From assembly GCA_000702025.1 (NCBI GenBank), contig KL370851.1, positions 345,890 to 409,889 on the forward strand: 64,000 nucleotides of DNA, written 5' to 3'. This document shows positions 8,055-16,363 of the stretch, piece by piece. Within the stretch, counting starts at the first letter, position 1. Every line of letters begins with the position of its first letter. The notes beneath the pieces were generated by a model. It was not told the DNA's origin. It did not search any database and saw only the letters and a list, made by a program, of their open reading frames with translations. The position numbers and the translations under genes were made by a program. Origin of the DNA: Blautia schinkii DSM 10518 (lineage in GTDB: Bacteria; Bacillota; Clostridia; Lachnospirales; Lachnospiraceae).

Positions 8055-9323
8055 ATGATTACTGAACTGATATCGGTAGGTACTGAGATACTGCTGGGCA
8101 ATATTGTAAACACGAACAGTGCGTATCTTTCTGAAAAATGCGCGGAGCTTGGTCTCTCCGTTTATTACCAGGGAGTGGTGGGCGACAATGAAGAGCGGAT
8201 GAAGCTTGTGATTCAAACCGCTATTGAGCGCTCCGATGTAGTGATACTCACCGGAGGACTGGGGCCTACAGAGGACGATATGACAAAAGAGGTGACAGCC
8301 GGGCTCCTGGGCCTGCCGCTGGTTGAGGACGCCCACACCAAAGAGCGTTTGGAAAAATACCTCAAGGAATACGAAAACAATAATGCACAGCGCCGCATCA
8401 CTGCAAATAATTATAAGCAGGCGCTTGTTCCGGAAGGTGCGCTGATTCTAGACAATCACAACGGCACGGCTCCGGGACTTATTATAGAGAAAAACGGAAA
8501 AACCGTTGTACTTCTCCCAGGTCCGCCCGATGAGATGAAACCTCTGTTTGAGGAGGAGGTATTCCCTTACCTGCGTAAAAAGCAGCCGGAGGTCATTTAC
8601 TCCCAGATGGTGAAAATCTGCGGCATTGGAGAGAGCCAGGTAGCAGAGGAGGTTCAGGACCTCATAGATAAGCAGACAAATCCTACGATTGCTCCTTATG
8701 CAAAGATTGGCGAAGTGCATCTGCGCATTACAGCCAAGGGAGAAAATGAAAAAGAGTGTAAAAAGCTCATTAAGCCCATTGTACGTGAGCTAAAGGAACG
8801 CTTCGGCAAAAATATATTTGCCACAGACGAGGATAAATCTCTGGAAGAGGCGATTGTAGATATGCTCAAGGACCAGGGGCTTACCCTGGCACTTGCGGAA
8901 TCCTGTACAGGAGGAGAGATTTCTGCAAGAATCGTCAATGTATCGGGTGCGTCCGATGTGTTTACCCATGGTTTTGTGACATACAGTAACCGGGCGAAGC
9001 GCAAATGTCTGGGTGTAAAGAAATCCACGCTTAAGCTGGAGGGTGCTGTCTCTGCCAAATGTGCCAAGGAGATGGCGCGAGGCGGCTGCTATTTCTCAGG
9101 TGCGGATATCTGCCTTTCCATTACCGGTCTGGCAGGACCCGGAGGCGGCACGAAGGAGCTTCCTGTAGGGACTGTGTTTATGGGCTGCTGCTACAACAGC
9201 AAGGTCATTACCCAGGAATATCATTTCAGCGGAAACCGCAGCAAGATTCGTGAGCAGGCAACTGCGCACGCACTGGCCCTTCTTCGTGAATGCATCATGG
9301 AGGGCATCAGTAAAAAAGGATAA
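8055..9323 (+). CDS. cinA: CinA-like NMN amidohydrolase / competence-damage protein
   Basis: 422 residues with both domains: an N-terminal molybdopterin-binding-like COG1058 domain (MITELISVGTEILLGNIVNTN, GGLGPTEDD) and a C-terminal deamidase domain containing ALAESCTGGEISARI and SITGLAGPGGG. The C-terminal part of the family deamidates nicotinamide mononucleotide for NAD recycling. A good GAGGAAGG precedes the ATG. It follows pgsA by 76 bp, as in many Firmicutes, but recA is not next to it here. It ends at a strong terminator. Confidence 0.95.
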   Translation: MITELISVGTEILLGNIVNTNSAYLSEKCAELGLSVYYQGVVGDNEERMKLVIQTAIERSDVVILTGGLGPTEDDMTKEVTAGLLGLPLVEDAHTKERLEKYLKEYENNNAQRRITANNYKQALVPEGALILDNHNGTAPGLIIEKNGKTVVLLPGPPDEMKPLFEEEVFPYLRKKQPEVIYSQMVKICGIGESQVAEEVQDLIDKQTNPTIAPYAKIGEVHLRITAKGENEKECKKLIKPIVRELKERFGKNIFATDEDKSLEEAIVDMLKDQGLTLALAESCTGGEISARIVNVSGASDVFTHGFVTYSNRAKRKCLGVKKSTLKLEGAVSAKCAKEMARGGCYFSGADICLSITGLAGPGGGTKELPVGTVFMGCCYNSKVITQEYHFSGNRSKIREQATAHALALLRECIMEGISKKG

Positions 9324-9339
9324 TACCGCCACAGGCGGG

Positions 9340-9366
9340 GGAGCTCGCAAGCGAGCTCCTTTTTTT
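9340..9366 (+). terminator. Rho-independent terminator after cinA
   Basis: GGAGCTCG and CGAGCTCC form a perfect stem around the loop CAAG, followed by seven T residues (9360-9366). It ends the run from rimO or earlier and separates it from the opposing small genes. Confidence 0.92.
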
Positions 9367-9368
9367 CG

Positions 9369-9641
9369 TTATCGGATAAGCTTCATAAGGTTAACTACCC
9401 GGTCCAGCTTAGCAGCTTCCTCGGGAGACTTGCCCATTTTAAGCACTTCTATAATCGTTGAAATCTCATTCGCATTGAAATTCAGCCCGTTATTTTTCCC
9501 TTGGTTTGCAGCGGACATCAAAAACGGGAGCATATCACTTGCGCTTTTTCCGTTTCCCTGTTCCGCCAGGCTCTGTAAAAGGTCCAGCTTGCTTTTGTCC
9601 ATCCCTGCAAGCTTAGGGTTTGTTTTCCAATCGTCACTCAT
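9369..9641 (-). CDS. Small hypothetical protein, partner of the next gene
   Basis: 90 residues. The ATG at 9641 follows AAAGGAT with a nine-base spacer; a TTG two codons earlier is less likely. No family is recognised. The protein has no signal peptide or membrane segment. It ends LDRVVNLMKLIR, resembling LDQMVNMMAMVQMLQLM at the end of the upstream gene, so the two may be distant paralogues or share a binding partner. A middle segment (NANEISTIIEVLKMGKSPEEA) looks like a helical motif. It lies 6 bp after its partner. Confidence 0.7.
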   Translation of the reverse strand: MSDDWKTNPKLAGMDKSKLDLLQSLAEQGNGKSASDMLPFLMSAANQGKNNGLNFNANEISTIIEVLKMGKSPEEAAKLDRVVNLMKLIR

Positions 9642-9647
9642 CAGCAA

Positions 9648-9998
9648 TCATCCTTTCTTATCCGGATTATCATTCATCAACTGAAGCATTTGTACCATTG
9701 CCATCATATTTACCATCTGGTCCAGCTTGCGTCTGCTTTCCCCATAGCAGAATCTTCGGATGTCCTCGATCATATCCAGAGGCTCGGCAGAGGGAGAGGC
9801 GGCAGCACACATCTGCATTCCCCGGTTGGCGGGAGAGAAAAGCGTCAGAGTGTTAGCAAGCTCCCTGGCCTTTGTATACACGGATAAAACCTGCTGGCCC
9901 TGGGGAGGCAAATAAGGAATGGCTGCTTTAAGCATCTGGTCACTGTCAGAGCCAACCATCTGGTCCAGTGTTGTCTGAGAGATAAATTCCTGATCCAT
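9648..9998 (-). CDS. Small methionine-rich hypothetical protein
   Basis: 116 residues, first gene of a two-gene minus-strand operon. No family is recognised. It is helical and Met/Gln-rich, with a C-terminal stretch QMVNMMAMVQMLQLMND and no membrane segment. AAAGGAAT lies upstream of the ATG. The conserved C-terminal Leu-Asp-x-x-Val-Asn pattern shared with the downstream gene suggests that they act together. A role in sporulation is possible in this lineage but nothing in the sequence shows it. Confidence 0.7.
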   Translation of the reverse strand: MDQEFISQTTLDQMVGSDSDQMLKAAIPYLPPQGQQVLSVYTKARELANTLTLFSPANRGMQMCAAASPSAEPLDMIEDIRRFCYGESRRKLDQMVNMMAMVQMLQLMNDNPDKKG

Positions 9999-10140
9999 AT
10001 AAAGATTCCTTTTTCCTAAATACTATGTTTTATAATTATAAAATATGACGGAGAGCCTTGTCCTGACATATCATAATATGAGAACACTCATTTAATCTCT
10101 GTCATACAAAGACGGAGGAACAGAAAGGACAGCAGTATCA

Positions 10141-10275
10141 ATGGATGAAAAAAAAGAAAAATTGATCATAGACGGAAACGCTTTTTATGAATTGGATTTA
10201 GAATGTCTGGAGGTAAAACGCAGAGCAAGAGAGGAGGCAGAGAAAAGAAAGCGGCAGAAAAGGCAGAGGAAATAA
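10141..10275 (+). CDS. Small basic protein of 44 residues
   Basis: Begins MDEKKEKLIIDGNAFYELDL and ends in a highly charged helix (REEAEKRKRQKRQRK). GGAGG and AAAGGA lie upstream. No function is recognised. Support for a real gene comes from the coding-like N-terminal segment and from a strong terminator whose loop contains the stop codon exactly. It is divergent from the two small genes on the left. The basic tail could bind nucleic acid, but this is a guess. Confidence 0.6.
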   Translation: MDEKKEKLIIDGNAFYELDLECLEVKRRAREEAEKRKRQKRQRK

Positions 10276-10291
10276 CCTCTGCCTTTTCTTT
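10258..10291 (+). terminator. Terminator overlapping the end of the 44-residue gene
   Basis: AAAAGGCAGAGG (10258-10269) pairs perfectly with CCTCTGCCTTTT (10276-10287). The six-base loop AAATAA contains the TAA stop, and T residues follow. The last codons of the gene therefore form the terminator stem. Confidence 0.88.
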
Positions 10292-10299
10292 AAACATAA

Positions 10300-10587
10300 T
10301 TAGCATCCGCAGCCGTTTCCGAGCCCGCCGCATAACAGCAATACAATGATGATCCAACAGCAGTCACCGCCGCCGCCGATACCATTGCCGCCGCATCCGT
10401 TGTTGTTGCCGCCGCAGCAGCACAGAAGGATGATGATCCATAAGATACAGCTGCAGGAATTATTTCCGAAGCCTACGTTGTTTCCACATCCACAGCCTGC
10501 GTTATTTCCGCATCCGCAATTGCTCTCACATCCACATCCGCATCTTTCCTCACCACATCCACAGTTTGTAGCAGCTAAATCACTCAT
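10300..10587 (-). CDS. Cysteine/glycine-rich small protein (chorion-like high-Cys family)
   Basis: 95 residues with 20 cysteines and many Gly and Asn. Two short hydrophobic stretches (CILWIIILL and CCWIIIVLLL) are each flanked by Cys-Gly repeats, suggesting an internal duplication. GGAGG sits eight bases before the ATG. Proteins of this look in Clostridia are often named chorion class high-cysteine proteins. They resemble spore-coat or membrane-associated small proteins, but no function is proven. It converges with the 44-residue gene. Confidence 0.75.
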   Translation of the reverse strand: MSDLAATNCGCGEERCGCGCESNCGCGNNAGCGCGNNVGFGNNSCSCILWIIILLCCCGGNNNGCGGNGIGGGGDCCWIIIVLLLCGGLGNGCGC

Positions 10588-10761
10588 TTATAAGTCCTCC
10601 AAATTTTGTTTACACTCCATACTATGTTGAGCGGTGAGAATGTGTTACAAAACTGGGAGCAGGTTTTTTTAGTAATCTTTTATTGCCGTGAAAATGCTGT
10701 GAAAATTGCCGCGAAAAATGTCGCGAATGGCGTGAGCGGATGGCAATTACGAACAATTTAG
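10588..10761. other. Intergenic space upstream of the SleB-type gene
   Basis: No gene is seen. It holds repeated short GTGAAAAT/GCGAAAAT-like segments around 10690-10725 (TGAAAATGCTGTGAAAATTG) that could bind a regulator; nothing firmer can be said. Confidence 0.4.
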
Positions 10762-10790
10762 TTGACAGTAACTATTGCTTCGTATATAAT
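10762..10790 (+). promoter_or_regulatory. Perfect consensus sigma-A promoter
   Basis: TTGACA (10762-10767) and TATAAT (10785-10790) with a 17-bp spacer, upstream of the cell-wall hydrolase gene. Confidence 0.92.
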
Positions 10791-10878
10791 AAAATCAAAT
10801 GTAATATTTTTGTAATGTTTGAAATGGATTCGACATAAATAGCTAATTTTATGAAAGAAGCGAGGAATGAGATATCAT

Positions 10879-12213
10879 ATGAAAAGACTATCATGGAAGA
10901 ACTTTTTCCGTGCATTACTTCTGGCCCTGCTGGTATCTGCGGCGTGTGGAAGTGTGGCTGCCCCGGCAAGGGAGGTTCAGGCTGCAACCGCAGGATTTAA
11001 AACAACAGGCGGTAAAACCTATTACATAAAGAAGGACGGCACGAAGCAGAAAGGATGGCTGACGCTAAACGGTAAGAAGTATTATTTTAATACGAAGACC
11101 GGCGTACAGCTTAAGGGCTGGCAGAAGGACAAAGCAGGTAAGAAAATCCGTTATTTCACAAAGGGCCAGGGATATATGGTCACCGGCTTTCTTACAGACA
11201 GTGCAGATCATACCAGATATTTTGAAAAAGATACCGGCCTGATGGTAAGAGGGTGGATGAAGGACAGCTCCGGCAATAAATACTATTTTACCAGCGGGGA
11301 AGGCGTAATGGCCAAGGGCTGGCTTAGTAATAGTAAGGGAGATACCAGATATTTTAACAAAAAGAATGGTATTATGTATGTAGGACTCAAAAAAATCGGT
11401 TCTTACTATTACTACTTTGCTAAGAGCAACGGAATCCGCTATCAGAAGGGCTTCGGTAACGTGGGGAAGAAGAAATACTATTTCAGCCCCAAAAACGGAC
11501 GGGCCCAGACAGGCTGGATGACACTTGACGGCAAGAAGTATTACTTCAATGATAAGGGCGAAATGTACTATGACACCTCTCAGAAGGTGGACGGTAAGAA
11601 TTACATTTTTGACACCAACGGTGTAGCTACGGAATCTGAGTATGAGATCAGCGGGAATCTGGTCAAGGTCTCTGATAAGAACGGTACTTTTTCCATGGTT
11701 AAGGAGTTTATCACTCACCCTGGCATTGCCAACGGAGAAGTGAGCGATGTGGAGCTGCTTGCCGCACTCTGTGAGTCTGAGGCAGGAAACCAGGGAAAGG
11801 AAGGCATGATTGCCGCGGCAATGTGCGTATTGAACCGTACGATTTATGAAAAGAAAGAATTTCCCTCCAGTCTCCGGTATAATATTTATCTATCACTGCC
11901 TTCAAAGGATTATCCTCAGTATTCGGTGGTGAGGGACGGGGCGCTTCTTAAGAAGCTTAATGGACAGTATTACAATCGTGCACTGGCGTTTGAGGCCGCC
12001 CAGGAGGCGCTTGATATTTATAAGAAGCATGTGCAGACCGGCGCAGCCAGAAAGATTTCCGGAATTAAGCTGCCTGCCAAGAAGAAAAATGATTTCGATT
12101 ATATGTATTTCATGATGGAGAGTTCTTTCTGGAAACAGGACCTCAATTTCAACAAACTGGACAAATTCCTGTATAAGGACCATATGTTTTTTGTAGATTG
12201 GATTTCTCCGTGA
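10879..12213 (+). CDS. Secreted cell-wall hydrolase: choline-binding-type repeats plus SleB domain
   Basis: 444 residues from the second ATG, which has GAGGA at workable spacing; an ATG four codons earlier is too close to it. A signal peptide (hydrophobic LLALLVSAACGSVAAPA, cleavage near VQAATA) is followed by about ten wall-binding repeats of the form GWxxxxGKKYYF (to about residue 250). The C-terminus is a SleB/hydrolase-2 domain with LLAALCESEAGNQGKEGMIA and CVLNRTIY, containing the likely catalytic Glu. SleB-type enzymes cleave spore-cortex or cell-wall peptidoglycan. The repeats suggest anchoring in the vegetative wall. Confidence 0.9.
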   Translation: MKRLSWKNFFRALLLALLVSAACGSVAAPAREVQAATAGFKTTGGKTYYIKKDGTKQKGWLTLNGKKYYFNTKTGVQLKGWQKDKAGKKIRYFTKGQGYMVTGFLTDSADHTRYFEKDTGLMVRGWMKDSSGNKYYFTSGEGVMAKGWLSNSKGDTRYFNKKNGIMYVGLKKIGSYYYYFAKSNGIRYQKGFGNVGKKKYYFSPKNGRAQTGWMTLDGKKYYFNDKGEMYYDTSQKVDGKNYIFDTNGVATESEYEISGNLVKVSDKNGTFSMVKEFITHPGIANGEVSDVELLAALCESEAGNQGKEGMIAAAMCVLNRTIYEKKEFPSSLRYNIYLSLPSKDYPQYSVVRDGALLKKLNGQYYNRALAFEAAQEALDIYKKHVQTGAARKISGIKLPAKKKNDFDYMYFMMESSFWKQDLNFNKLDKFLYKDHMFFVDWISP

Positions 12214-12265
12214 TAGTATACAGAGATGATATTTTCGGACGCTTTGTAAAATAAGTTAAATGGGA

Positions 12266-12299
12266 TAAAGAGGATCTTTCCGAGAGGAGGGTCCTCTTT
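12266..12299 (+). terminator. Probable terminator after the SleB-type gene
   Basis: AAAGAGGA and TCCTCTTTT form a stem with a longer internal loop and finish with four T residues, 55 bp after the stop codon. Confidence 0.65.
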
Positions 12300-12335
12300 T
12301 AGATGTATTGCATAATTTTCTGCCTAAAACAATTC

Positions 12336-12364
12336 TTGGAAATGACAGACAGTTATGGTATGAT
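12336..12364 (+). promoter_or_regulatory. Sigma-A-type promoter of the MutS-like gene
   Basis: TTGGAA (12336-12341), 17-bp spacer and TATGAT (12359-12364), 33 bp before the start codon. Confidence 0.75.
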
Positions 12365-12397
12365 ATGTCCATCATAGTCCTTAGGAAAGGAGATTTT

Positions 12398-14104
12398 ATG
12401 GATCCATATATAACAACAATTGTGTGTGTGATAGCGCTTCTTGCCGTGTTTGCTATCTCTATTGTACATGAAAACCATAAACAAAAGAAAACCACCCTCA
12501 AGAAAATCCGCCGGGTTTACGGAAATGTCCCGGAGCAGGAATATGAGACTGGGGATATTGAGCGTATTTCCCACTATTTCCGCAGAAAAAACAGCCAGGG
12601 CTTTGTGATTGATGATATTACCTGGAACGACCTGGATATGGACCGGCTTTACATGATGGTCAATCAGACCATGTCCTCGCCGGGGGAGGATGTACTCTAT
12701 TCGATGATGCGCACGCCGCTCATGTCAAAGGAGGAGCTTAAGGCAAGAGATGATTTAGTGGAATTTTTTGCCACCCATGAAGAGGAGCGTACGCAGACGC
12801 AGCTTATGGTGTCCAAGGTAGGGAAAACAAGGATTGGCTCCCTGTCTGATACGGTGTTTGCCCTTACCAATGCACCTCTTTTAAAACCGGCACTGCATGT
12901 TGTTATGCTAGTTGTAATTTTGTCAAGCCTGGTGCTGATACCTTTTAATCCTTTGCTGGGGTTTGCCCTGTTTTTTCTGCTGAGTATTTCAAATGTTATC
13001 ATTTATTATGCCAGTAAAGATTATAAGCTCACTGAAATATATCTGGACTGCATTTCAAGTCTGCTTCGGATGCTTGCCACTGCGGATGAGATGGAGACAG
13101 TAAATTGGCCGGAGACAAAGAAGCAGATGGATGCTATCCGTGACGGCAAGAAAGTATTTGCGTCCCTGCGGAAAAAAGCGGTATTTATAACCGGAAAGAA
13201 TAGCGGTTCAGGTGACTTTCTTCAGGCTATTCTTGATTATGTGCGCATTGTGTTCCATGTAGATATCCTTGCCTTTAATTCCGTGCTGCGTGACGTGCAG
13301 GGCAAATCAGACAAGATTATGCAGCTAATAGACAACATCGGGGAGCTGGATGCAGCGATTTCCATTGCTTCCTTCCGTGAGCTTCTGGTGCTTAAATGTA
13401 AGCCGGAGTTTGAGGAGTATGACGGCTCTGCCATCAGTCTTGAGGTTGAGGATTTGTATCATCCGCTGATTACGGAGGCGGTGGCTAACAGCATTACGGC
13501 TACAGGCGGCACGCTGGTTACAGGCTCTAATGCCTCAGGCAAGTCCACTTTCCTTAAGAATGTTGCCATTAACAGTATCCTTGCCCAGACCATTTATACC
13601 TGCACCTGCAGCTATTACTGCGCGCCGCTTTTGAAGGTGATGACCTCCATGGCACTGCGTGATGACTTGAGCGGCGGCGAGAGCTATTTCATCGTGGAAA
13701 TCAAGTCCTTAAAGCGTATCCTTGATGAGAGCAAAAAGAAGGAACCACTTTTGTGCATCATTGACGAGGTGCTTCGGGGGACGAATACGATTGAGCGTAT
13801 TGCAGCTTCCTCAAGGATTTTGAGAGAGCTGACAGGTAATTGGATGCTGTCCTTTGCTGCCACCCATGATATTGAGCTTTCTTATATACTGGAGGGTATC
13901 TTCCATAATTATCATTTCGAGGAGGAAGTGAAGGACAATGAGGTCACCTTCAGCTATATGATTCAAAACGGCAGGGCAACCACCAGAAACGCCATCAAGC
14001 TTCTGGATGTGCTGGGATATGACAAAAAGGTGGTGGATGCGGCCAGAAATGCCGCAGAGGAATTTGAGCGCACAGGCGTATGGAAAACAGCGAAGGGAGA
14101 GTAA
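12398..14104 (+). CDS. Membrane-anchored MutS-family ATPase
   Basis: 568 residues. The ATG at 12398 follows AAAGGAGATTTT; the frame extends upstream without a ribosome site. A transmembrane helix lies at residues 4-22 and a hydrophobic pair near 165-205. The C-terminal MutS domain V is complete: Walker A TGSNASGKST near residue 375, signature DDLSGGESYF and Walker B LLCIIDEVLRGTNT. The mismatch-recognition domain I of MutS is absent. Such short MutS homologues are not expected to do mismatch repair; their role is unknown. rnhA begins 5 bp after the stop. Confidence 0.88.
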   Translation: MDPYITTIVCVIALLAVFAISIVHENHKQKKTTLKKIRRVYGNVPEQEYETGDIERISHYFRRKNSQGFVIDDITWNDLDMDRLYMMVNQTMSSPGEDVLYSMMRTPLMSKEELKARDDLVEFFATHEEERTQTQLMVSKVGKTRIGSLSDTVFALTNAPLLKPALHVVMLVVILSSLVLIPFNPLLGFALFFLLSISNVIIYYASKDYKLTEIYLDCISSLLRMLATADEMETVNWPETKKQMDAIRDGKKVFASLRKKAVFITGKNSGSGDFLQAILDYVRIVFHVDILAFNSVLRDVQGKSDKIMQLIDNIGELDAAISIASFRELLVLKCKPEFEEYDGSAISLEVEDLYHPLITEAVANSITATGGTLVTGSNASGKSTFLKNVAINSILAQTIYTCTCSYYCAPLLKVMTSMALRDDLSGGESYFIVEIKSLKRILDESKKKEPLLCIIDEVLRGTNTIERIAASSRILRELTGNWMLSFAATHDIELSYILEGIFHNYHFEEEVKDNEVTFSYMIQNGRATTRNAIKLLDVLGYDKKVVDAARNAAEEFERTGVWKTAKGE

Positions 14105-14109
14105 GAGAG

Positions 14110-14583
14110 ATGGTAGTTGAGATTTATACAGACGGTGCGGCCAGAGGGAATCCCGACGGCCCGGGAGGTTACGGCACCGTGCTTCATTATACAGATACAA
14201 AGGGAGAGCTTCATGTCCGGGAGTTTTCCCAGGGGTACAAAAAGACGACAAACAACCGCATGGAGCTGATGGCTGCAATCGTGGGGTTAGAGGCTCTTAC
14301 AAGACCATGCCAGGTAGAGCTGTATTCGGATTCAAAGTATTTGGTGGATGCGTTTAACCAGCACTGGATTGATTCCTGGATTAAAAAGGGATGGAAGCGC
14401 GGAAAGAATGAACCTGTGAAAAACGTGGACCTCTGGCAGCGTCTCCTGAAAGCCAAGGCTCCCCACAAGGTGACCTTTCATTGGGTCAAAGGACACGACG
14501 GTCATGAGGAGAATGAAAGGTGCGATTATCTTGCCACCTCGGCGGCGGACGGGAATGAACTGATTGACGATGTACAGCAGTAA
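14110..14583 (+). CDS. rnhA: Ribonuclease HI
   Basis: 157 residues. Degrades the RNA strand of RNA-DNA hybrids. All active-site residues are present: Asp8 (IYTDGAARGNP), Glu52 (NNRMELMA), Asp74 (LYSDSK), His129 and Asp139 (GHDGHEENERCD). The basic handle region (KKGWKRGKNEPVKN) is also present, as in the Escherichia coli enzyme. The start is placed at the ATG after GAAGGGAGAG; an upstream ATG at 14080 lies inside the MutS-like gene. It is co-transcribed with that gene. Confidence 0.95.
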   Translation: MVVEIYTDGAARGNPDGPGGYGTVLHYTDTKGELHVREFSQGYKKTTNNRMELMAAIVGLEALTRPCQVELYSDSKYLVDAFNQHWIDSWIKKGWKRGKNEPVKNVDLWQRLLKAKAPHKVTFHWVKGHDGHEENERCDYLATSAADGNELIDDVQQ

Positions 14584-14648
14584 CGGATGCATTGCTTTGT
14601 CTTGCTGTGTTTCAATGCTTTAAGTTGTTAAAATGTGCCTAAATTTTC

Positions 14649-14677
14649 TTGACAAACAAAAATACAGTTTGTATACT
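14649..14677 (+). promoter_or_regulatory. Promoter of the tyrS T-box leader
   Basis: TTGACA (14649-14654), 17-bp spacer and TATACT (14672-14677), just upstream of the T-box RNA. Confidence 0.88.
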
Positions 14678-14704
14678 TTCAATTAGCATATGCAAAAAGC
14701 TTTG

Positions 14705-14971
14705 AAGGGAAGAAGTAATGCAGGAGGAAACACACAGAGAGCTGCCGGTTGGTGAGAGGCGCGTGCGGAACTTGTATGAATACATCCCGGAGCTCCGTAC
14801 CGAAAGATGGTTGTTGATTTCGAGTAGGCTGCGGCGGAATGGCACCCGTTATTGTGCTGGAGTGATGGATTACGTCACTTGCGGAGGCAGAGGATGCGAG
14901 TCCTTTGTGAATTTAGGTGGTAGCACGGGGCCCGGTTCTCGTCCTAAAAAGGACAGGAACCGGGATTTTTG
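14705..14971 (+). promoter_or_regulatory. Tyrosine T-box riboswitch
   Basis: A leader RNA that reads uncharged tRNA-Tyr. Stem I begins near AGGAGGAAACACACAGAGAG and includes GGTTGGTGAGA. The specifier loop shows GAATACATC with the Tyr codon UAC at 14781-14783. The antiterminator T-box reads AATTTAGGTGGTAGCACGGG (14910-14929). The terminator stem is CCCGGTTCTCGTCCT (14931-14945) against AGGACAGGAACCGGG (14950-14964), then ATTTTT. Uncharged tRNA should favour read-through into tyrS. An internal frame of 101 codons (14718-15023) is a by-product, not a gene. Confidence 0.95.
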
Positions 14972-15051
14972 TATACATGCACAGGACGCTGCCCATAACG
15001 GACAGAGGTTCAGATGCTGCTAATCTGAGATTATAACAGGAGGAAAACACT

Positions 15052-16281
15052 ATGACAGTTTGGGAAGAACTGAAAGCCCGCGGCCTCATTGCACAGGTCA
15101 CGGACGAGGATGAGATCAAAGAGATGGTTAACCAGGGGAAAGCCACCTTTTATATTGGCTTTGACCCCACAGCGGACAGTCTCCATGTGGGACATTTTAT
15201 GGCGCTTTGCCTGATGAAGCGTCTGCAGATGGCGGGCAATAAGCCTATCGCCCTTTTAGGCGGCGGGACCGGTATGATCGGCGATCCCTCCGGCAGGAGC
15301 GATATGCGCCAGATGATGACACCGGAGACGATCCAGCACAATATAGACTGCTTTAAGAGACAGATGGAGCGTTTTATTGATTTTTCTGAGGGTAAGGCAA
15401 TGATGGTCAATAATGCGGACTGGCTCATGGGACTGAATTATGTGGAGCTTCTTAGAGAAGTTGGTTCTCATTTTTCTGTAAACCGTATGCTTACGGCAGA
15501 GTGCTATAAGCAGCGTATGGAAAAAGGCTTAAGCTTCCTGGAATTCAACTACATGATCATGCAGAGCTATGATTTCTACATGTTATATCAGAAATACGGC
15601 TGCAATATGCAGTTCGGCGGCGATGACCAGTGGAGTAATATGCTGGGCGGAACCGAGCTGATCCGCCGCAAGCTTGGTAAGGACGCATACGCCATGACCA
15701 TCACCCTGCTTCTGAACTCTGAGGGCAAGAAGATGGGCAAGACACAGTCCGGCGCAGTATGGCTTGACCCGAATAAGACCACACCGTTTGATTTCTACCA
15801 GTACTGGAGAAATGTGGATGATGCGGATGTTATCAAATGTATGCGTCTGCTCACTTTCCTTCCCCTGGAGGAAATCGAAGAGATGGCTAAGTGGGAAGGC
15901 AGCCAGCTCAACAAGGCAAAAGAAGTGCTTGCTTACGAGCTTACCAACCTCGTTCACGGCGAGGAGGAAGCCAAGAAAGCCCAGGAGGGCGCGCGTGCAT
16001 TGTTCGCAGGCGGAGCCAACACAGAGAATATGCCGGCCACAGAGCTTGCCGCAGAAGATTTCGCTGAGGACAATACCATTGATCTTATCAGTCTGCTGGT
16101 GAAAACAGAGCTTGTTCCCAGCCGTTCCGAGGGACGCCGTGCCATTGAGCAGGGTGGCGTATCCATCGATGGTGAAAAGATAACTGACATTAAGCATACG
16201 GTTTCCAAAGACAGCCTGCAGGGTGAGGGAGTCGTGCTGAAGCGCGGCAAAAAGAAATTCAACAAGGTGTATGCAAAATAA
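15052..16281 (+). CDS. tyrS: Tyrosyl-tRNA synthetase
   Basis: 409 residues, class I synthetase charging tRNA-Tyr. The HIGH-type motif is HVGH (45-48). Tyr-binding residues lie in YDFYMLYQKYG and QFGGDDQWSN, and the KMSKS-type loop is KKMGKTQSG near residue 230. A C-terminal S4 RNA-binding domain has GRRAIEQGGVSIDG. AGGAGGAAAACACT precedes the ATG. It is controlled by the T-box immediately upstream. Confidence 0.97.
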   Translation: MTVWEELKARGLIAQVTDEDEIKEMVNQGKATFYIGFDPTADSLHVGHFMALCLMKRLQMAGNKPIALLGGGTGMIGDPSGRSDMRQMMTPETIQHNIDCFKRQMERFIDFSEGKAMMVNNADWLMGLNYVELLREVGSHFSVNRMLTAECYKQRMEKGLSFLEFNYMIMQSYDFYMLYQKYGCNMQFGGDDQWSNMLGGTELIRRKLGKDAYAMTITLLLNSEGKKMGKTQSGAVWLDPNKTTPFDFYQYWRNVDDADVIKCMRLLTFLPLEEIEEMAKWEGSQLNKAKEVLAYELTNLVHGEEEAKKAQEGARALFAGGANTENMPATELAAEDFAEDNTIDLISLLVKTELVPSRSEGRRAIEQGGVSIDGEKITDIKHTVSKDSLQGEGVVLKRGKKKFNKVYAK

Positions 16282-16363
16282 AGCGTGTGCAAAAAAGGAT
16301 GGGCTATGCCGTACCTGAATATAGATATAGCTGCGATACCGCGGCAAAGGAGGAAATGATAGA

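Noticed and set aside
14718..15023. 101-codon frame in the tyrS leader
   Set aside because: The sequence is a complete T-box RNA with specifier, antiterminator and terminator.
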